A stretch of 64,000 nucleotides of DNA from CAYOZN01 sp964408455 (GCA_964408455.1 CAYOZN010000027.1:1-64000); one strand, 5' to 3'; counted from the stretch's first letter, positions 16,919 through 26,573 are shown. The notes: generated by a model not told the origin, from the letters alone. Made by a program: numbers and translations.

Positions 16919-19900
16919 CTATTCCCCTCCGGCTTCGTTCAGTTCCTTCAATGCCTGCTCTATCTTCGGCAACAGTTGATTCGGGTCTTTTGTCTTGATG
17001 GCGCGCTCATGGGCCTGTTCGAGGCGGAGCCTGGCGTCTTCGGCGTTCCTCGACTCCTTGTAGATGATGCCCAGGTGATACAGGGCGGCGACGTTGTGGC
17101 GGTCGTGATCGAGGGCGCGCAGGAGCATGCCGCGGGCCTCGCCGAGCTGCTTGTTCTGGTAGAGGAGCCATCCCAGGGTGTCGAGAAAGTCTGGATTGTC
17201 CGAGACCAGGCGAACGGCCTGTCGCGAATAGGGGATGGCCTCGGCGGGACGTCGCAGTTGTTCGCCGAGGAGGTAGGCAAGGTTGTTGAGCACCATCGGT
17301 TGATTGGGATCGACCTTCAGTGCCTTCTCGTAGGCTTCGCGGGCTTCGTCGTAGCGGCCGACGGAGTTGAGCAGCATTCCCCTGGCGAGATTGACGAAGA
17401 TGATGTCGGCGTCGCGAGTGGCGAGGGAACCCATCCTGTCGCAAGTCGCGAGGGACTCGTCGGTGCGGTCGTTCATCTTGAGCAAATGGACCAGGGCCCG
17501 CATTTTGTCGAGATTTTCGGGATCGGCTTCTGACTGAGCCCTGGCATAGGTCAGGGCGTCCTGCGCGCCGACGGTCTGCACCATTTCTGCGATGACGCGG
17601 GTATAGGCGGTGAAGTTTTCCCCGGCGGCCTGGAGCGCAGCATTGAAGGCACCGTAGGCGCGATCTTTATCGCCGCCGACATGGTATGCCCAGGCGAGCG
17701 AGGAGAGCGCAATCGGCGCGCGCTTAAGAACGGCAGGCGATAGCTGCTCAGAGGCACACTGGATGATTTTCTGAGGAAGATTGGCCTTTTTGTATTCGAG
17801 GAAGAGCTCGGTCAGCAGGCTGGGCTGGAACTGGCCCAACTGGGCGGCCTGTTCGTATCCGGTGATGGCCTTTGTGCTGTCGTTCACGAGCTTGCCGAGA
17901 TTTCCGAGCAGCATGGGCCAGCGGTAATCGCGGGGATTGCGGCGCATGTACTGGTAGATGAGTGCCTCGGCATCGCCGTAGCGTGCGGCGCGGGTGCAGG
18001 CGCTGATCATGGCCTCGGCCACGGCATGCTGTTCGGGACGTTCGTCGAGGATCATGCGCAGTTCGCTGAGGGCGTCCTCGTGCCTGCCGGCCTCGATCAT
18101 GGCATCGGCCAGGGCGATGCGGTGCTGGTAATCGAAGGCATCGGGCATGATGTTGCGCGCCTTCTTGAGGTCTTCGATGGCCTGGAGCCAGCGGCCGCGG
18201 AGCATGTAGACCTGACCGCGCTGCCAGAGGGCGACGGCGTTTTCCGGTTCCTTGACGAGGCGTGCGTTGAACGCCTGCTCGGCCTTGTCGATGTCGCCGC
18301 CGATGCGGTGATAGGCGCCTTCGAAGATGAGGCCCTGCGGATCATCGCCGTAGAGTTCGAGGAACTGATCGAGGCGGCCTCGTGCTTCGTCGAGGCGACC
18401 GCTGGCGAGCATGACGGCGATGATGCGCGATCGCGCCTGCTGGAGGGTTCTATTGTCGCTGGCGGCGATCTCCTCGACGCGCTTGAACATGTCGATGGCT
18501 TTTTCGTAGCGGCGGGTGCGGGTGAAGAATTCGGCGGCGAGAGTGAGGATGTCCTTTGAGGCATCAAAGCTGACGGCCATGGCATAGTGGCGGTCGGCGG
18601 TGGCGAGGACATTCTGCTGTTCGTAGAACTGGCCGAGGGAGGCGGCGATGAGCGCCTTCTTCGGGAGATCGTCTTCGGCGACGAGCATGTCCTGGAGGAG
18701 GCGATCGGCCTCGGGGGCGCGATTGACTTCGGGCGAGCCGAGGAACTGGGTGAATTCGCGGGCCAGCGCGAGTTCATTGCCGGAAAGGCGCAGTGCCTCG
18801 CGATAGGCACTCTCGGCATCGGAATAGCGCTTGATCTTTGCGTCGGCGTAGAGCCGGGCGAGGAGGACGAGGTTTTCGATATCCTCGGGTTCTTCGGCGC
18901 GGCGTTTCTCGCGGGACTCGATGCCCTTTGCGGGATCGTCGCGTTCGCGCATGCGCTGCAACTGGCTCTTGATCCAGGCATCCTGCGGCAGGTCCTTTTC
19001 GGCGGCGGCCAGGTGGGTCATGGCCAGATCCTCCTCGCCGCTTTCGAGGGCGAGGCCGGCCATGGCGCGATGGGCATGGGCATTGGTGGGATCGATCTGG
19101 AGGGCACGACGGAGTGTCTCCCGCGCGTCACTCATGCGCTTGACCGTGAGGTAGGCCTGGGCCAGGAAGGTCCAGCCGCGCGAGTTGTTGGGGTAGGCCT
19201 CGAGACCGAGCTTCATGACGTCGATGGCCTGGTTGACCAGATCGTCGGCCTCCTGGTCGCGGTTTTCGCTGCGCAGGTGTTCGGCCTTGACGAGGGCGAG
19301 GCGGCCCTGGGCCATCTTGCCGCGGGAGCCGTCGATGTTGAGTTCGCCGTGGCGCAGCACGTAGGTCTCGGCGCGCTGCCAGTCCTTGAGGCGCAGGGAG
19401 AGGCTGAGCTGGTTCTCGACAACAACATCGCTATCGGGGGAGACGCGTTCGGCCATGTCGAGGTATTCGCGCACCTTTTCGAGATCGCCCCTGGCATCGT
19501 AGTAGCCGGCGAGGGAAACGTAGCGCGTCAATTCGTCGGGTTCTTCCTTGATAAACTCGAGCACGCGTTCGTCGCGCTGCTGCATGTCGCCCTCGTCGAG
19601 CAGCATGAGGGCGAACTGCTTGTAGAGGCGGTTGTCCGGATCATCCCTGAGCAGACCGTCGACGAACTGGCGGGCCTCGGGGACGCGATCGGCCTTCTGA
19701 AGGCAGAAGATGAGGGAGCGGATGGCGGGAAGGCTGCGGGGATCGGACGCGAGGACGTCGCGGATCATCTTTTCGGCTTCGCCGAACTGCTCCTGCCAGA
19801 CGAGGACGTTTGCCTTTCGCAGGGCGTCCTCGGGTGTGCCCTTGTTGAGTTTTTCGACGAGGGCGTTGATGAAGTCGTGCTGGTTGTTCTGGCGATAGGC

Positions 19901-21547
19901 CTCAATCTGGAGGGAGATGGCGGTCTCGTTGCGATTGAGGAGGGAGTCGCGCATTTTCGCGGCGACTTCGGGCTTGATGAGGCGAAGTTCGGAGAGATCG
20001 TCGGAGAGGCGAAGGTATCGAAGGGCCTCGTTGGGCTTCTGCTGTTCGAGGAGGACCTGGCCCATGGCGACGTAGAGCGGCTCTTCGGCCGGGGCGGATG
20101 CAAGGAGGCTCTTGAGGGTGCTTTCGGCGGCGCCCCACTGGCCCTGCTTTATGTAGAGGTCGGTGAGCAGGCGCTGCATGGGTGCGCCGGCGCGCGATCC
20201 GGCGAGTCGCATGGCGGTTTCGGCCTCGGAGGTGGCGCCGACCAGATCGCCGCGGGCGTAGAGCAGATGGGCCTGGAGGAATTTGACTTCGGGACTTTCC
20301 TCGTTGCGCTCGCCCTTGAGCTGGACGATCCACTTTTCGGAATCGGCGAGCTGCGCGCTGCGCTTCTGGCTGTCGGTTTGCTGGCGGGCCTCGGAGAGGT
20401 CCTGCATGAAGAGTTCCTGAATGAAGAGGACGCGGGCCTGGTTGTTGCGCCAGTCGCGCAGGAGGTTTTCGCCGCGGGCGATGGTGTCGAGACCGCTTAG
20501 GTAGAGGTCGCGTTCGGCCTTCAGCGCGGCATCGGCGACGGCGCGATCGCCTTCGGCGAGGGAGCGCTTGAGTTTGTAGATCGAGCCGAGGGCGATGTAG
20601 AGCATGCCGGCCTTCGGGTTGACTTCCAGGCCCTTGTTCAGGAAGCGCACGGCCTTGTCGAGATCGCGCTCGATGCCGAGATCGGGGCGACCGTAGTAGT
20701 ATTCGCCGAGGAGTCGATGGGGGCCGGTATCGCTGGTGGAGGTGCTGGCGAGTTCTTCGAGCTCTGCGAGGCCGTCGTTCACGCGGCCGTCCTCGATCAT
20801 GTACTGGGCGCGAAGCTGGCGGAGCTGCAACGACTTGTCGGCGTTATCGGCGGACTTCTCGAGGGCGACGGCAATGATGGCGTCGCGGGATTTTCGCAGT
20901 TCCTGTGCCTTGGCGTCGTCGCTGCGGAGTTCGGCGGCCTTTGCCTGCTGCCAGATCTGCCGCGTCAGCGATTCGACGATGTCGACGTCGGCGGGATCGA
21001 TCTCGTTGGCGCGGCGAAGCGCCTGCTCGCCGGTGGCGGCGAAGGTGGAATCCTCGTCGCGCAGCTTGATGTAGGCCTGGCCGAGGGCATGATGTGCGAA
21101 GGCGGACTCGCGGCCGGCATCGCCGGCGACGAGCTGTTCGGCGACTTCGAGGACGCGCTTCCACTGATTGGCGTTGTCGACGAGGCGCGCGATCTGGACT
21201 TCGATTTTGAGGGCGATGTCGATGGCGGGGCCGAATGTCGCGTCCTTGACACGGGCGGCGTTGACGTACTCGCGGGCCTTCCCGATGTTGCCATCTTCCA
21301 TGGCGCATTCGGCGGCCTTGACGAGATAGAGCGTTTCCTCGTTGCCGCTCTTTGCGAATGCGCGGACATAGGACTGAGTGGCGCGTTCGAAATCGCCTTC
21401 GGTGCGGAACTTCTCGGCGTCGGCGGCATACTTGGCCGGATCCTGACCGGGAAGGTTGGAGATGACGAACATGCCGGCGACAATGATGAGCACCATGCTG
21501 GCAATGATCATGATGCCGACCAGATTTTTGTTCAGCTTCCTCGCCAT
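16919..21547 (-). CDS. Giant TPR protein of the exosortase/EPS locus (PrsT-like)
   Basis: 1542 residues, with a single N-terminal membrane anchor (NLVGIMIIASMVLIIVAGMF) and then tetratricopeptide repeats along almost the whole length, for example AKYAADAEKFRTEGDFERA near the start and LDTLGWLLYQNKQLGEAR near the end. It corresponds in position and type to the TPR lipoprotein of PEP-CTERM/exosortase EPS loci (PrsT). It is considerably longer than the ~900 residues I associate with that family and lacks a lipobox. Probably a periplasm-facing scaffold for polymer synthesis or export. Encoded between the EpsI-like protein and the Wzc-like protein, same strand. Confidence 0.8.
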   Translation of the reverse strand: MARKLNKNLVGIMIIASMVLIIVAGMFVISNLPGQDPAKYAADAEKFRTEGDFERATQSYVRAFAKSGNEETLYLVKAAECAMEDGNIGKAREYVNAARVKDATFGPAIDIALKIEVQIARLVDNANQWKRVLEVAEQLVAGDAGRESAFAHHALGQAYIKLRDEDSTFAATGEQALRRANEIDPADVDIVESLTRQIWQQAKAAELRSDDAKAQELRKSRDAIIAVALEKSADNADKSLQLRQLRAQYMIEDGRVNDGLAELEELASTSTSDTGPHRLLGEYYYGRPDLGIERDLDKAVRFLNKGLEVNPKAGMLYIALGSIYKLKRSLAEGDRAVADAALKAERDLYLSGLDTIARGENLLRDWRNNQARVLFIQELFMQDLSEARQQTDSQKRSAQLADSEKWIVQLKGERNEESPEVKFLQAHLLYARGDLVGATSEAETAMRLAGSRAGAPMQRLLTDLYIKQGQWGAAESTLKSLLASAPAEEPLYVAMGQVLLEQQKPNEALRYLRLSDDLSELRLIKPEVAAKMRDSLLNRNETAISLQIEAYRQNNQHDFINALVEKLNKGTPEDALRKANVLVWQEQFGEAEKMIRDVLASDPRSLPAIRSLIFCLQKADRVPEARQFVDGLLRDDPDNRLYKQFALMLLDEGDMQQRDERVLEFIKEEPDELTRYVSLAGYYDARGDLEKVREYLDMAERVSPDSDVVVENQLSLSLRLKDWQRAETYVLRHGELNIDGSRGKMAQGRLALVKAEHLRSENRDQEADDLVNQAIDVMKLGLEAYPNNSRGWTFLAQAYLTVKRMSDARETLRRALQIDPTNAHAHRAMAGLALESGEEDLAMTHLAAAEKDLPQDAWIKSQLQRMRERDDPAKGIESREKRRAEEPEDIENLVLLARLYADAKIKRYSDAESAYREALRLSGNELALAREFTQFLGSPEVNRAPEADRLLQDMLVAEDDLPKKALIAASLGQFYEQQNVLATADRHYAMAVSFDASKDILTLAAEFFTRTRRYEKAIDMFKRVEEIAASDNRTLQQARSRIIAVMLASGRLDEARGRLDQFLELYGDDPQGLIFEGAYHRIGGDIDKAEQAFNARLVKEPENAVALWQRGQVYMLRGRWLQAIEDLKKARNIMPDAFDYQHRIALADAMIEAGRHEDALSELRMILDERPEQHAVAEAMISACTRAARYGDAEALIYQYMRRNPRDYRWPMLLGNLGKLVNDSTKAITGYEQAAQLGQFQPSLLTELFLEYKKANLPQKIIQCASEQLSPAVLKRAPIALSSLAWAYHVGGDKDRAYGAFNAALQAAGENFTAYTRVIAEMVQTVGAQDALTYARAQSEADPENLDKMRALVHLLKMNDRTDESLATCDRMGSLATRDADIIFVNLARGMLLNSVGRYDEAREAYEKALKVDPNQPMVLNNLAYLLGEQLRRPAEAIPYSRQAVRLVSDNPDFLDTLGWLLYQNKQLGEARGMLLRALDHDRHNVAALYHLGIIYKESRNAEDARLRLEQAHERAIKTKDPNQLLPKIEQALKELNEAGGE

Positions 21548-21697
21548 GATTCCTTTTCCGTGCGTGCCTCGGGGGCATGCTGGTGGGTGCCGTGATGTAA
21601 AGCGGTGTGTCCCCTTCCGCCCGAGACGCGCTACGACTCCTCAGATGTTATGCAGCCGCGGGCACGGGGTCCTGCGGCCTGGGACGACATTTTTCAC

Positions 21698-22426
21698 TTA
21701 CGAGACGCCTTTTTCCGAGCCCTTCGGAGGCCAGTGCGAGCGGATCAGCTCGAAGAGGGCCTTCTCAAGGACATCCTTCGCACGTTGATCGAGTTCGTCG
21801 CGATCCGCGGTGGCCTGGGGATCGAAGGCGATTTCCACCTTTGAAAAGTAGAGGTACGGATCCGTGTCGCCCATGCGAATGCGCACGAGCTGCCGTTCGT
21901 TGTAGAAGTCGCCGTTGACGTTGATGGTGTAATAGACGTAGACGCGCTTGTTGGGCTGTTGCGGTGGCAGAAAACCAAGGCGGTTCAAAGCAACGTCGCG
22001 ATCAATGCTGTCAATCCGCCAGACCAGCTTTTCACTTTCAACCTGCGTCATCCCACCGGCCTTATTGCACATCTCGGGAATATGAGGAACCTGGTCCTGT
22101 ACGCCGGTGTAATAGGTGACGGAAAGCAGAACATCCTGCTTGGCGGCGGAGCGATACCGCGGGTCCCGAAGGTGCCAGTTGATGTACACGTCCGTACCCA
22201 GCTCGGTAATGATGTCTGCCGAGAGCTTGGGCGCGGCTACCAGTTCCAGCGGCGCCAGGGCATTTCGATCGAGAAGCTTCAGGTCCTTCTGCAATGGCAG
22301 TGGCTTCTTGATGAGCGTGAATAGACCGTACGCCTTTCCCACGTGCATTCCGACCGCGCCGCCGCCGACAGCCAGGACGGCCAGGACATAGGTCAGCTTG
22401 TTCCATCGGGCGTTGTTCGCATTCAT
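21698..22426 (-). CDS. Exosortase-associated EpsI-like protein
   Basis: 242 residues. One N-terminal membrane segment (LTYVLAVLAVGGGAVGMHVG), then a periplasmic domain of the EpsI/DUF3485 kind, with VTYYTGVQDQVPHIPEMC followed by the Gly-Gly of KAGG. Such proteins are encoded next to, or fused to, exosortases and are thought to assist export of the associated polysaccharide. The ATG at 22426 overlaps the exosortase stop (ATGA), so the two are translationally coupled; longer N-terminal readings of the frame lie inside the exosortase gene and are rejected. About 150 bases separate it from the TPR gene. Confidence 0.82.
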   Translation of the reverse strand: MNANNARWNKLTYVLAVLAVGGGAVGMHVGKAYGLFTLIKKPLPLQKDLKLLDRNALAPLELVAAPKLSADIITELGTDVYINWHLRDPRYRSAAKQDVLLSVTYYTGVQDQVPHIPEMCNKAGGMTQVESEKLVWRIDSIDRDVALNRLGFLPPQQPNKRVYVYYTINVNGDFYNERQLVRIRMGDTDPYLYFSKVEIAFDPQATADRDELDQRAKDVLEKALFELIRSHWPPKGSEKGVS

Positions 22427-23331
22427 GCTGCATCCTCCAGGGTATCCACGAACAGATGATCGATGGTCCAGAGGATGCAGGAATAAATGACGAAGCCAAG
22501 GGCGAACATCAGCAGCCCGAGCAGTGTGTGCGGCGTGCCGGCAGCCAGATCGCCACGGTCGTACATCTGGAGGGCGCCCGTGATTATCACGCGGAGAACA
22601 TTGCACGCAAGTGCCACTGGAATGACGCTTACCGCAAGGGTGATCCGGTGCCACAGGGGACGGGGCGTCAGGTAGGCCAGGGCCAGACCGAGGGCGATGA
22701 ATGCCATTAACGAGCGCATGCCGCTGCACGCGCCGGCAACGGTGAAGGTGCCGCTGCGGGCATTCTCCATGAAATAGGCAATGTTGATGCCGGTGTTCTC
22801 CACTTCCCGTACGCCCGGCAAGCCGTTAAGGATCAGCGTTGCGGCCGCGGCGGCAATTTTCTGGAGCGGCAAAGTTATTTCGCTGTAGAGATACTGCGGC
22901 GGCGGCAGGGCCAGGGCCAGAAACGCAATGGGAAAGGCAACCAGCCACAGGATGCGCCAGCCGCAGGTGAGCAGGACGACGCCGGCGATGACGCCGAGCA
23001 TGGAGAGAGGCTGCGGGTATCCGAACTTGTAGCGTATGCACCAGGCATAACCGAGGACGCAGACGACAATCGCGACGAGGCCGAACAGGGAGCCGCGCGG
23101 CGCGGTGGAGAGAATCTCACGCCGGCGGGTGTGAACGAGATAGAGGCTGAAGGGAAGAATTAGAAATCCGTGCGACCAGTCAGGCTGCTTCCAGTATTCG
23201 TAGAGGCGGATGATGTGGTCGTTGTAGAGCCAGGCAATCAGGCCGGCGAGAGCGGCGATCTTGATGATGCCGGATAGACCGAGGGCATCCCGCCAGCGCA
23301 TGGGGTCCTCAAACTCAGGCGCGTAGTTCAT
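22423..23331 (-). CDS. Exosortase (PEP-CTERM sorting transpeptidase)
   Basis: About 302 residues with eight or so membrane segments. The catalytic triad of the exosortase/archaeosortase superfamily is visible in order: Cys in VAGACSGMRSLMAF, Arg in ACNVLRVIITG, and His in GTPHTLLGLLMF. These enzymes cleave PEP-CTERM tails and anchor or release surface proteins linked to exopolysaccharide production. The start is uncertain: the frame is open to a TTG at 23421 with a GTG at 23391; I chose the ATG at 23331, shortly before the first hydrophobic region. A protein with a clear PEP-CTERM tail is encoded at 29751-30506, so a substrate is present in the same window. Confidence 0.92.
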   Translation of the reverse strand: MNYAPEFEDPMRWRDALGLSGIIKIAALAGLIAWLYNDHIIRLYEYWKQPDWSHGFLILPFSLYLVHTRRREILSTAPRGSLFGLVAIVVCVLGYAWCIRYKFGYPQPLSMLGVIAGVVLLTCGWRILWLVAFPIAFLALALPPPQYLYSEITLPLQKIAAAAATLILNGLPGVREVENTGINIAYFMENARSGTFTVAGACSGMRSLMAFIALGLALAYLTPRPLWHRITLAVSVIPVALACNVLRVIITGALQMYDRGDLAAGTPHTLLGLLMFALGFVIYSCILWTIDHLFVDTLEDAA

Positions 23332-23501
23332 GACTGCCGCGCGGGCGGGCTCGATGCGCTCCAGGGTTTGTGCACTGGCCTGACTTTCCACGGCGATCGC
23401 AATCCCCCGTAAACACGACAAGGCCGGCGCCGCCGCCGACCGTGTCGCGAGTGATTCTGCTGTCCATTTCCGCCGCCGGGAGGCATCGGGCAGGCGTGCC
23501 G

Positions 23502-25061
23502 TCAGAACGGCAGGCCGCGGGCGGCGGACTCGGCACGGCGCCGGGCGCGGATCTGTTCCTGCGCCTGGAAGGTGTCGGCGTCGGCATAGTTGCGGTCGTA
23601 CACAAACCCGAAGCCGTAGGTGAAGCGGAAGGCATTCCGCAGCACGGCAAGGAACGTGGCGATCGGGTGTGAACTGACGTGTATCATGTCATTGGGCCGC
23701 AGGTAAAAGTCGGGCGCCTTTCCGGCGAAAATCGCATCGAGATCGACCTGGATCGTCTGTTCCTCATCGCCGCTGACGCGACGCACCAGGTCTGCTCGCG
23801 ACGGCCAGGCCAGCGGCCCGAACTGTCCCGCCGAGACGATTGCCTGCTTGACGGTGATCTTCCGCCCCGTGAGCTGGAAGGCGCCGGGTCTATTCACGTT
23901 GCCGCCGACGTAATACTCGCCGAAGTTGTTGAGCGGCACGTGAACCATGTCCTGCGGACGAATCACGATATTGTATCGCGGATCGCCTTCCATCAAAGCC
24001 TTCACGGGAATCTCGATAATGCGAACGCGGGGCGCCAGTTCGGCGGCCTCGGACCGGTCTTCGGGGATGTGACCCTCCACGTCCGGCGGGGCGACGGGCA
24101 CGGGCGACTCACCGTCAATGACTGGAACGTCGGTGGAGGGCTGATCCGGGGAGGTTGTCGTGGCCGGCGTGACCATGCGCCATTCGCCGGTATCGGGATC
24201 GAGTATGAATTCTCCCTGCGGGGGTTCCGCGGTGCCTTCCAGGATTTCGAGTTCGTCAACGCCGGAGGGTGCGGTGGCGGGTGGATCCTGGGCGTGGCCG
24301 CCGCCGAAGTCGGACATGGTGATCGGGGCGGGCAACTCGTCGTCCTCGAAGGATTGCGGTGCGGGCGGTGGCACATCGGCGAAGGGCGCGTCGCCGCCTG
24401 CGTTGCGGAAGACGTAAATGCTTTCGAGCTGCTCGGGGAGCGTGCCCACGAGCGCGATGACATTCTGCATGCGAAAATCGGGGCGGGGCAGAGGATAGTT
24501 GCCGGACTGGCGCACATTTCCGACGACGCTGAACTGCATGTATTCGGAGCGGAGGACGGTGACCTGCACTTCGGCGTCCTGAAGGATTTGCGCATCGGCG
24601 AGCAAGCGCTTGAGTTCGAGTTCAAGTTCGCGCGGGGTGTAGCCGGCGATTCTGACGTAGCCGAGCGTAGGCAGCGTTTCCATACCGGAAGAGCGAACCT
24701 GTATCTGCAAGTCGGTGCTGAGGCGCGGCGCGAGCAGTTCGAAGATGCTGATGCGAATAACGTCGCCGGGGCCGATCTTGACTTCCGAGTACTCGGCTAC
24801 AAGGTCGGCCGGAGCCGGCTCTTCGGCATCCTGAATGCCGAGCGGCTCTTCGAGAAGGCTGACGTGTTCGCGGATTTCGAGCCGCACCGGCGCGGTGAAG
24901 TTTCCGACCTGCGTCGGATCTATCAGGCCGTTTTTTATCCAGTTGGCGCTTCCGCAACCCGCCGGGGCACAGAGGACGACCGCGGCCGCGCAAAGGGGGC
25001 GGGCCTTGAGGCGTGTCGGCTTGAACATGAACAGCAAACGGGACCGACCAATAGCGATCAT
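23502..25061 (-). CDS. Polysaccharide export lipoprotein (Wza/poly_export, SLBB)
   Basis: About 519 residues, first gene of the minus-strand EPS operon. The ATG at 25061 has AGGAG eight bases upstream. Signal peptide with lipobox-like PAGC. The polysaccharide export domain begins VKIGPGDVIRISIFEL, followed by SLBB-like segments (YVRIAGYTPRELELELKRLL and, later, YYVGGNVNRPGAFQLTGR). Between them sits a Pro/Asp/Glu-rich insertion of about 150 residues (around PPPAPQSFEDDELPAP) not usual in Wza. The protein should form the outer-membrane export channel. The C-terminus is Arg/Ala-rich. The exosortase gene follows after about 170 bases. Confidence 0.88.
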   Translation of the reverse strand: MIAIGRSRLLFMFKPTRLKARPLCAAAVVLCAPAGCGSANWIKNGLIDPTQVGNFTAPVRLEIREHVSLLEEPLGIQDAEEPAPADLVAEYSEVKIGPGDVIRISIFELLAPRLSTDLQIQVRSSGMETLPTLGYVRIAGYTPRELELELKRLLADAQILQDAEVQVTVLRSEYMQFSVVGNVRQSGNYPLPRPDFRMQNVIALVGTLPEQLESIYVFRNAGGDAPFADVPPPAPQSFEDDELPAPITMSDFGGGHAQDPPATAPSGVDELEILEGTAEPPQGEFILDPDTGEWRMVTPATTTSPDQPSTDVPVIDGESPVPVAPPDVEGHIPEDRSEAAELAPRVRIIEIPVKALMEGDPRYNIVIRPQDMVHVPLNNFGEYYVGGNVNRPGAFQLTGRKITVKQAIVSAGQFGPLAWPSRADLVRRVSGDEEQTIQVDLDAIFAGKAPDFYLRPNDMIHVSSHPIATFLAVLRNAFRFTYGFGFVYDRNYADADTFQAQEQIRARRRAESAARGLPF

Positions 25062-25490
25062 CGCGAGCTCTCCTGAGAACCTCGTCTGTGTGCAGACGGA
25101 ATCGCTCACTTCGTCGCTTTTATCGAACACGCTGCTATTCCGGTAACATTAAATCCGTGGCGCCGGCGCACTCTGGAGCCGCGCACAACTCGCGCTTCGA
25201 GCAGCAATTACGGCGCCAACAGCCGATAATATCCGTTCAGTCTGGCGGTGCTTCTTGCTGGCGGTGATTCATGGCGGCCGGCAGCTTTGAAAACGCCACT
25301 CCGGTTTGGCCGCCCGGCGCATATTTTGCGCGGTTCCATTTCTTACGACGCGAGCCGGGTAATGGTTCAGGGGCCGGATGAGGCGGGTCGATACCAATTT
25401 CGGCCGGCCAGAACTGCCGCCATCGCCGGAGGCTCTTGTGGCGAAGTTGGCCGGTGGTACGTGAACACGCCGCACGCGGGAGACTCAGCC
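25062..25490. other. 429-bp divergent intergenic region
   Basis: Separates the EPS operon (minus) from the acetyltransferase gene (plus). Contains the -24/-12 element at 25204-25219. A weaker plus-strand match near 25244-25260 has 11 instead of 10 bases between GG and GC. The frame open from 25248 on the plus strand has no signs of coding before 25491. Confidence 0.6.
25204..25219 (-). promoter_or_regulatory. Sigma-54-type -24/-12 element upstream of the EPS/exosortase operon
   Basis: On the minus strand the sequence is TGGCGCC-GTAA-TTGCT. The invariant GG and GC are separated by exactly 10 bp, and five of the flanking positions also fit the consensus TGGCACG-N4-TTGCW. A start would lie near 25193, giving a leader of about 130 nt before the ATG at 25061. 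Confidence 0.5.
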
Positions 25491-26306
25491 ATGAAAGAAA
25501 TCCTGATTCTGGGCGCGGGTGGACACGGGCGGGTGGTGCTCGACATTTTGCGACAGTCGAAGGCACAAAATCCGATAGGTTTTCTCGACAATAACAAGGC
25601 TCTGCACGGACGGCGGATTGACGGGCTGCCGGTGCTGGGCGGCATGGACCAGCTTGAGACAATGCGGGAGCGCCGCCTGCGGACGGCGATCGTGGCCATC
25701 GGCGACAACGGCATCCGCCGGGCCTTCGGCGAGATGCTGGAGTCGGACGGGTTTGAGATCGTCAATGCCATTCACCCTTCGGCGCAGATTGCCAACAACG
25801 TGACACTTGGGAAGGGCATCGTCATCGCGGCTGGCGCACTGGTTTGCGCGCACTGCCAGATCGGCGACTACGCGATTCTGAACACGGGCTGCATCGTTGA
25901 CCACGAATCGATGATCGGCACGTGCTGCCATGTCTGCCCCGGCGTTCGGCTGGCTGGACATGTGACGGTGGAGTCCGGCGCATTCATCGGAATCGGGGCG
26001 ACGGTGGTGCAGAACGTGCGGATCGGCTTTGAAGCGGTGGTCGGCGCCGGCGCGGTCGTGGTTTCGAACGTGGAGCCGATGTCGACGGTGGTCGGCGTGC
26101 CGGCGCGAGTGGCGAAGGATGCACCATCGACCGAGGAATTTGCGTCGCTGTTGGCAGCAACGCCGCGGGGCGCGCGCGAGCAGGCACCGGGCATTCGGCG
26201 TGACGCCGGGGGGAATTACGATGTGAATTCGCGTGCGGGAGCCGCGGCTCAGGCACCGGGAAGCGCTGACGCCGATGCCGATCCGCTGTCGATTCCCAGG
26301 AGGTGA
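25491..26306 (+). CDS. NeuD/PglD-like sugar O/N-acetyltransferase
   Basis: 271 residues. The N-terminal Rossmann-like domain begins KEILILGAGGHGRVVLDIL, the diagnostic opening of the NeuD/PglD family. The C-terminal left-handed beta-helix of hexapeptide repeats runs from about HPSAQIANNVTLGKG to VVVSNVEPMSTVVGVPARV. These enzymes acetylate nucleotide or surface sugars using acetyl-CoA. Start chosen at 25491 because the family motif follows immediately; the frame upstream has no such support. The C-terminal ~40 residues are a low-complexity tail. Divergent from the EPS operon, which suggests a role in modifying the exopolysaccharide or its precursor. Confidence 0.9.
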   Translation: MKEILILGAGGHGRVVLDILRQSKAQNPIGFLDNNKALHGRRIDGLPVLGGMDQLETMRERRLRTAIVAIGDNGIRRAFGEMLESDGFEIVNAIHPSAQIANNVTLGKGIVIAAGALVCAHCQIGDYAILNTGCIVDHESMIGTCCHVCPGVRLAGHVTVESGAFIGIGATVVQNVRIGFEAVVGAGAVVVSNVEPMSTVVGVPARVAKDAPSTEEFASLLAATPRGAREQAPGIRRDAGGNYDVNSRAGAAAQAPGSADADADPLSIPRR

Positions 26307-26464
26307 CCGGCCAAAACGCTTTGCCGGGCTGGTCGATCGAGGGGGATTGGAACGAGCAGATCGACAGCGAGCGAGGCAGGTCTGGATTTCAAACTGACCC
26401 ACTCCGGTCTGCGGCAGTCCGGTTGACAGGCCGGGGCGCGTCGCCTATCTTTCTGGATTACGAC

Positions 26465-26536
<72 letters not shown>

Positions 26537-26541
26537 AATCG

Positions 26542-26573
26542 ACGGCCTTGGCGCTAGCGCCAAGGCCGTTTTT
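26542..26573 (+). terminator. Intrinsic terminator after tRNA-fMet
   Basis: A perfect 28-bp palindrome (26542-26569; half-site ACGGCCTTGGCGCT) ends in five T (26569-26573), starting five bases after the tRNA. Confidence 0.85.

Noticed and set aside
15863..17533. 556-codon plus-strand open frame opposite the Wzc-like and TPR genes
   Set aside because: It crosses the boundary of two well-supported minus-strand genes and shows no recognisable motif, so it is a shadow.
18587..20500. 637-codon plus-strand open frame opposite the TPR gene
   Set aside because: It is the antisense shadow of a high-GC TPR gene. The encoded sequence is low-complexity Gly/Ala/Glu/Leu with no domain, and the minus-strand frame has clear TPRs over its whole length.
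22427..22729. N-terminal extension of the EpsI-like protein
   Set aside because: It lies wholly inside the exosortase gene in another frame; the ATGA overlap at 22423-22426 gives a natural start.
25244..25260. Second, plus-strand sigma-54-like site
   Set aside because: GG and GC are 11 bp apart instead of 10, which is not functional for sigma-54.
25248..25490. N-terminal extension of the NeuD-like acetyltransferase
   Set aside because: The family's opening motif starts right after the ATG at 25491; the upstream frame has no coding character and overlaps the promoter region.
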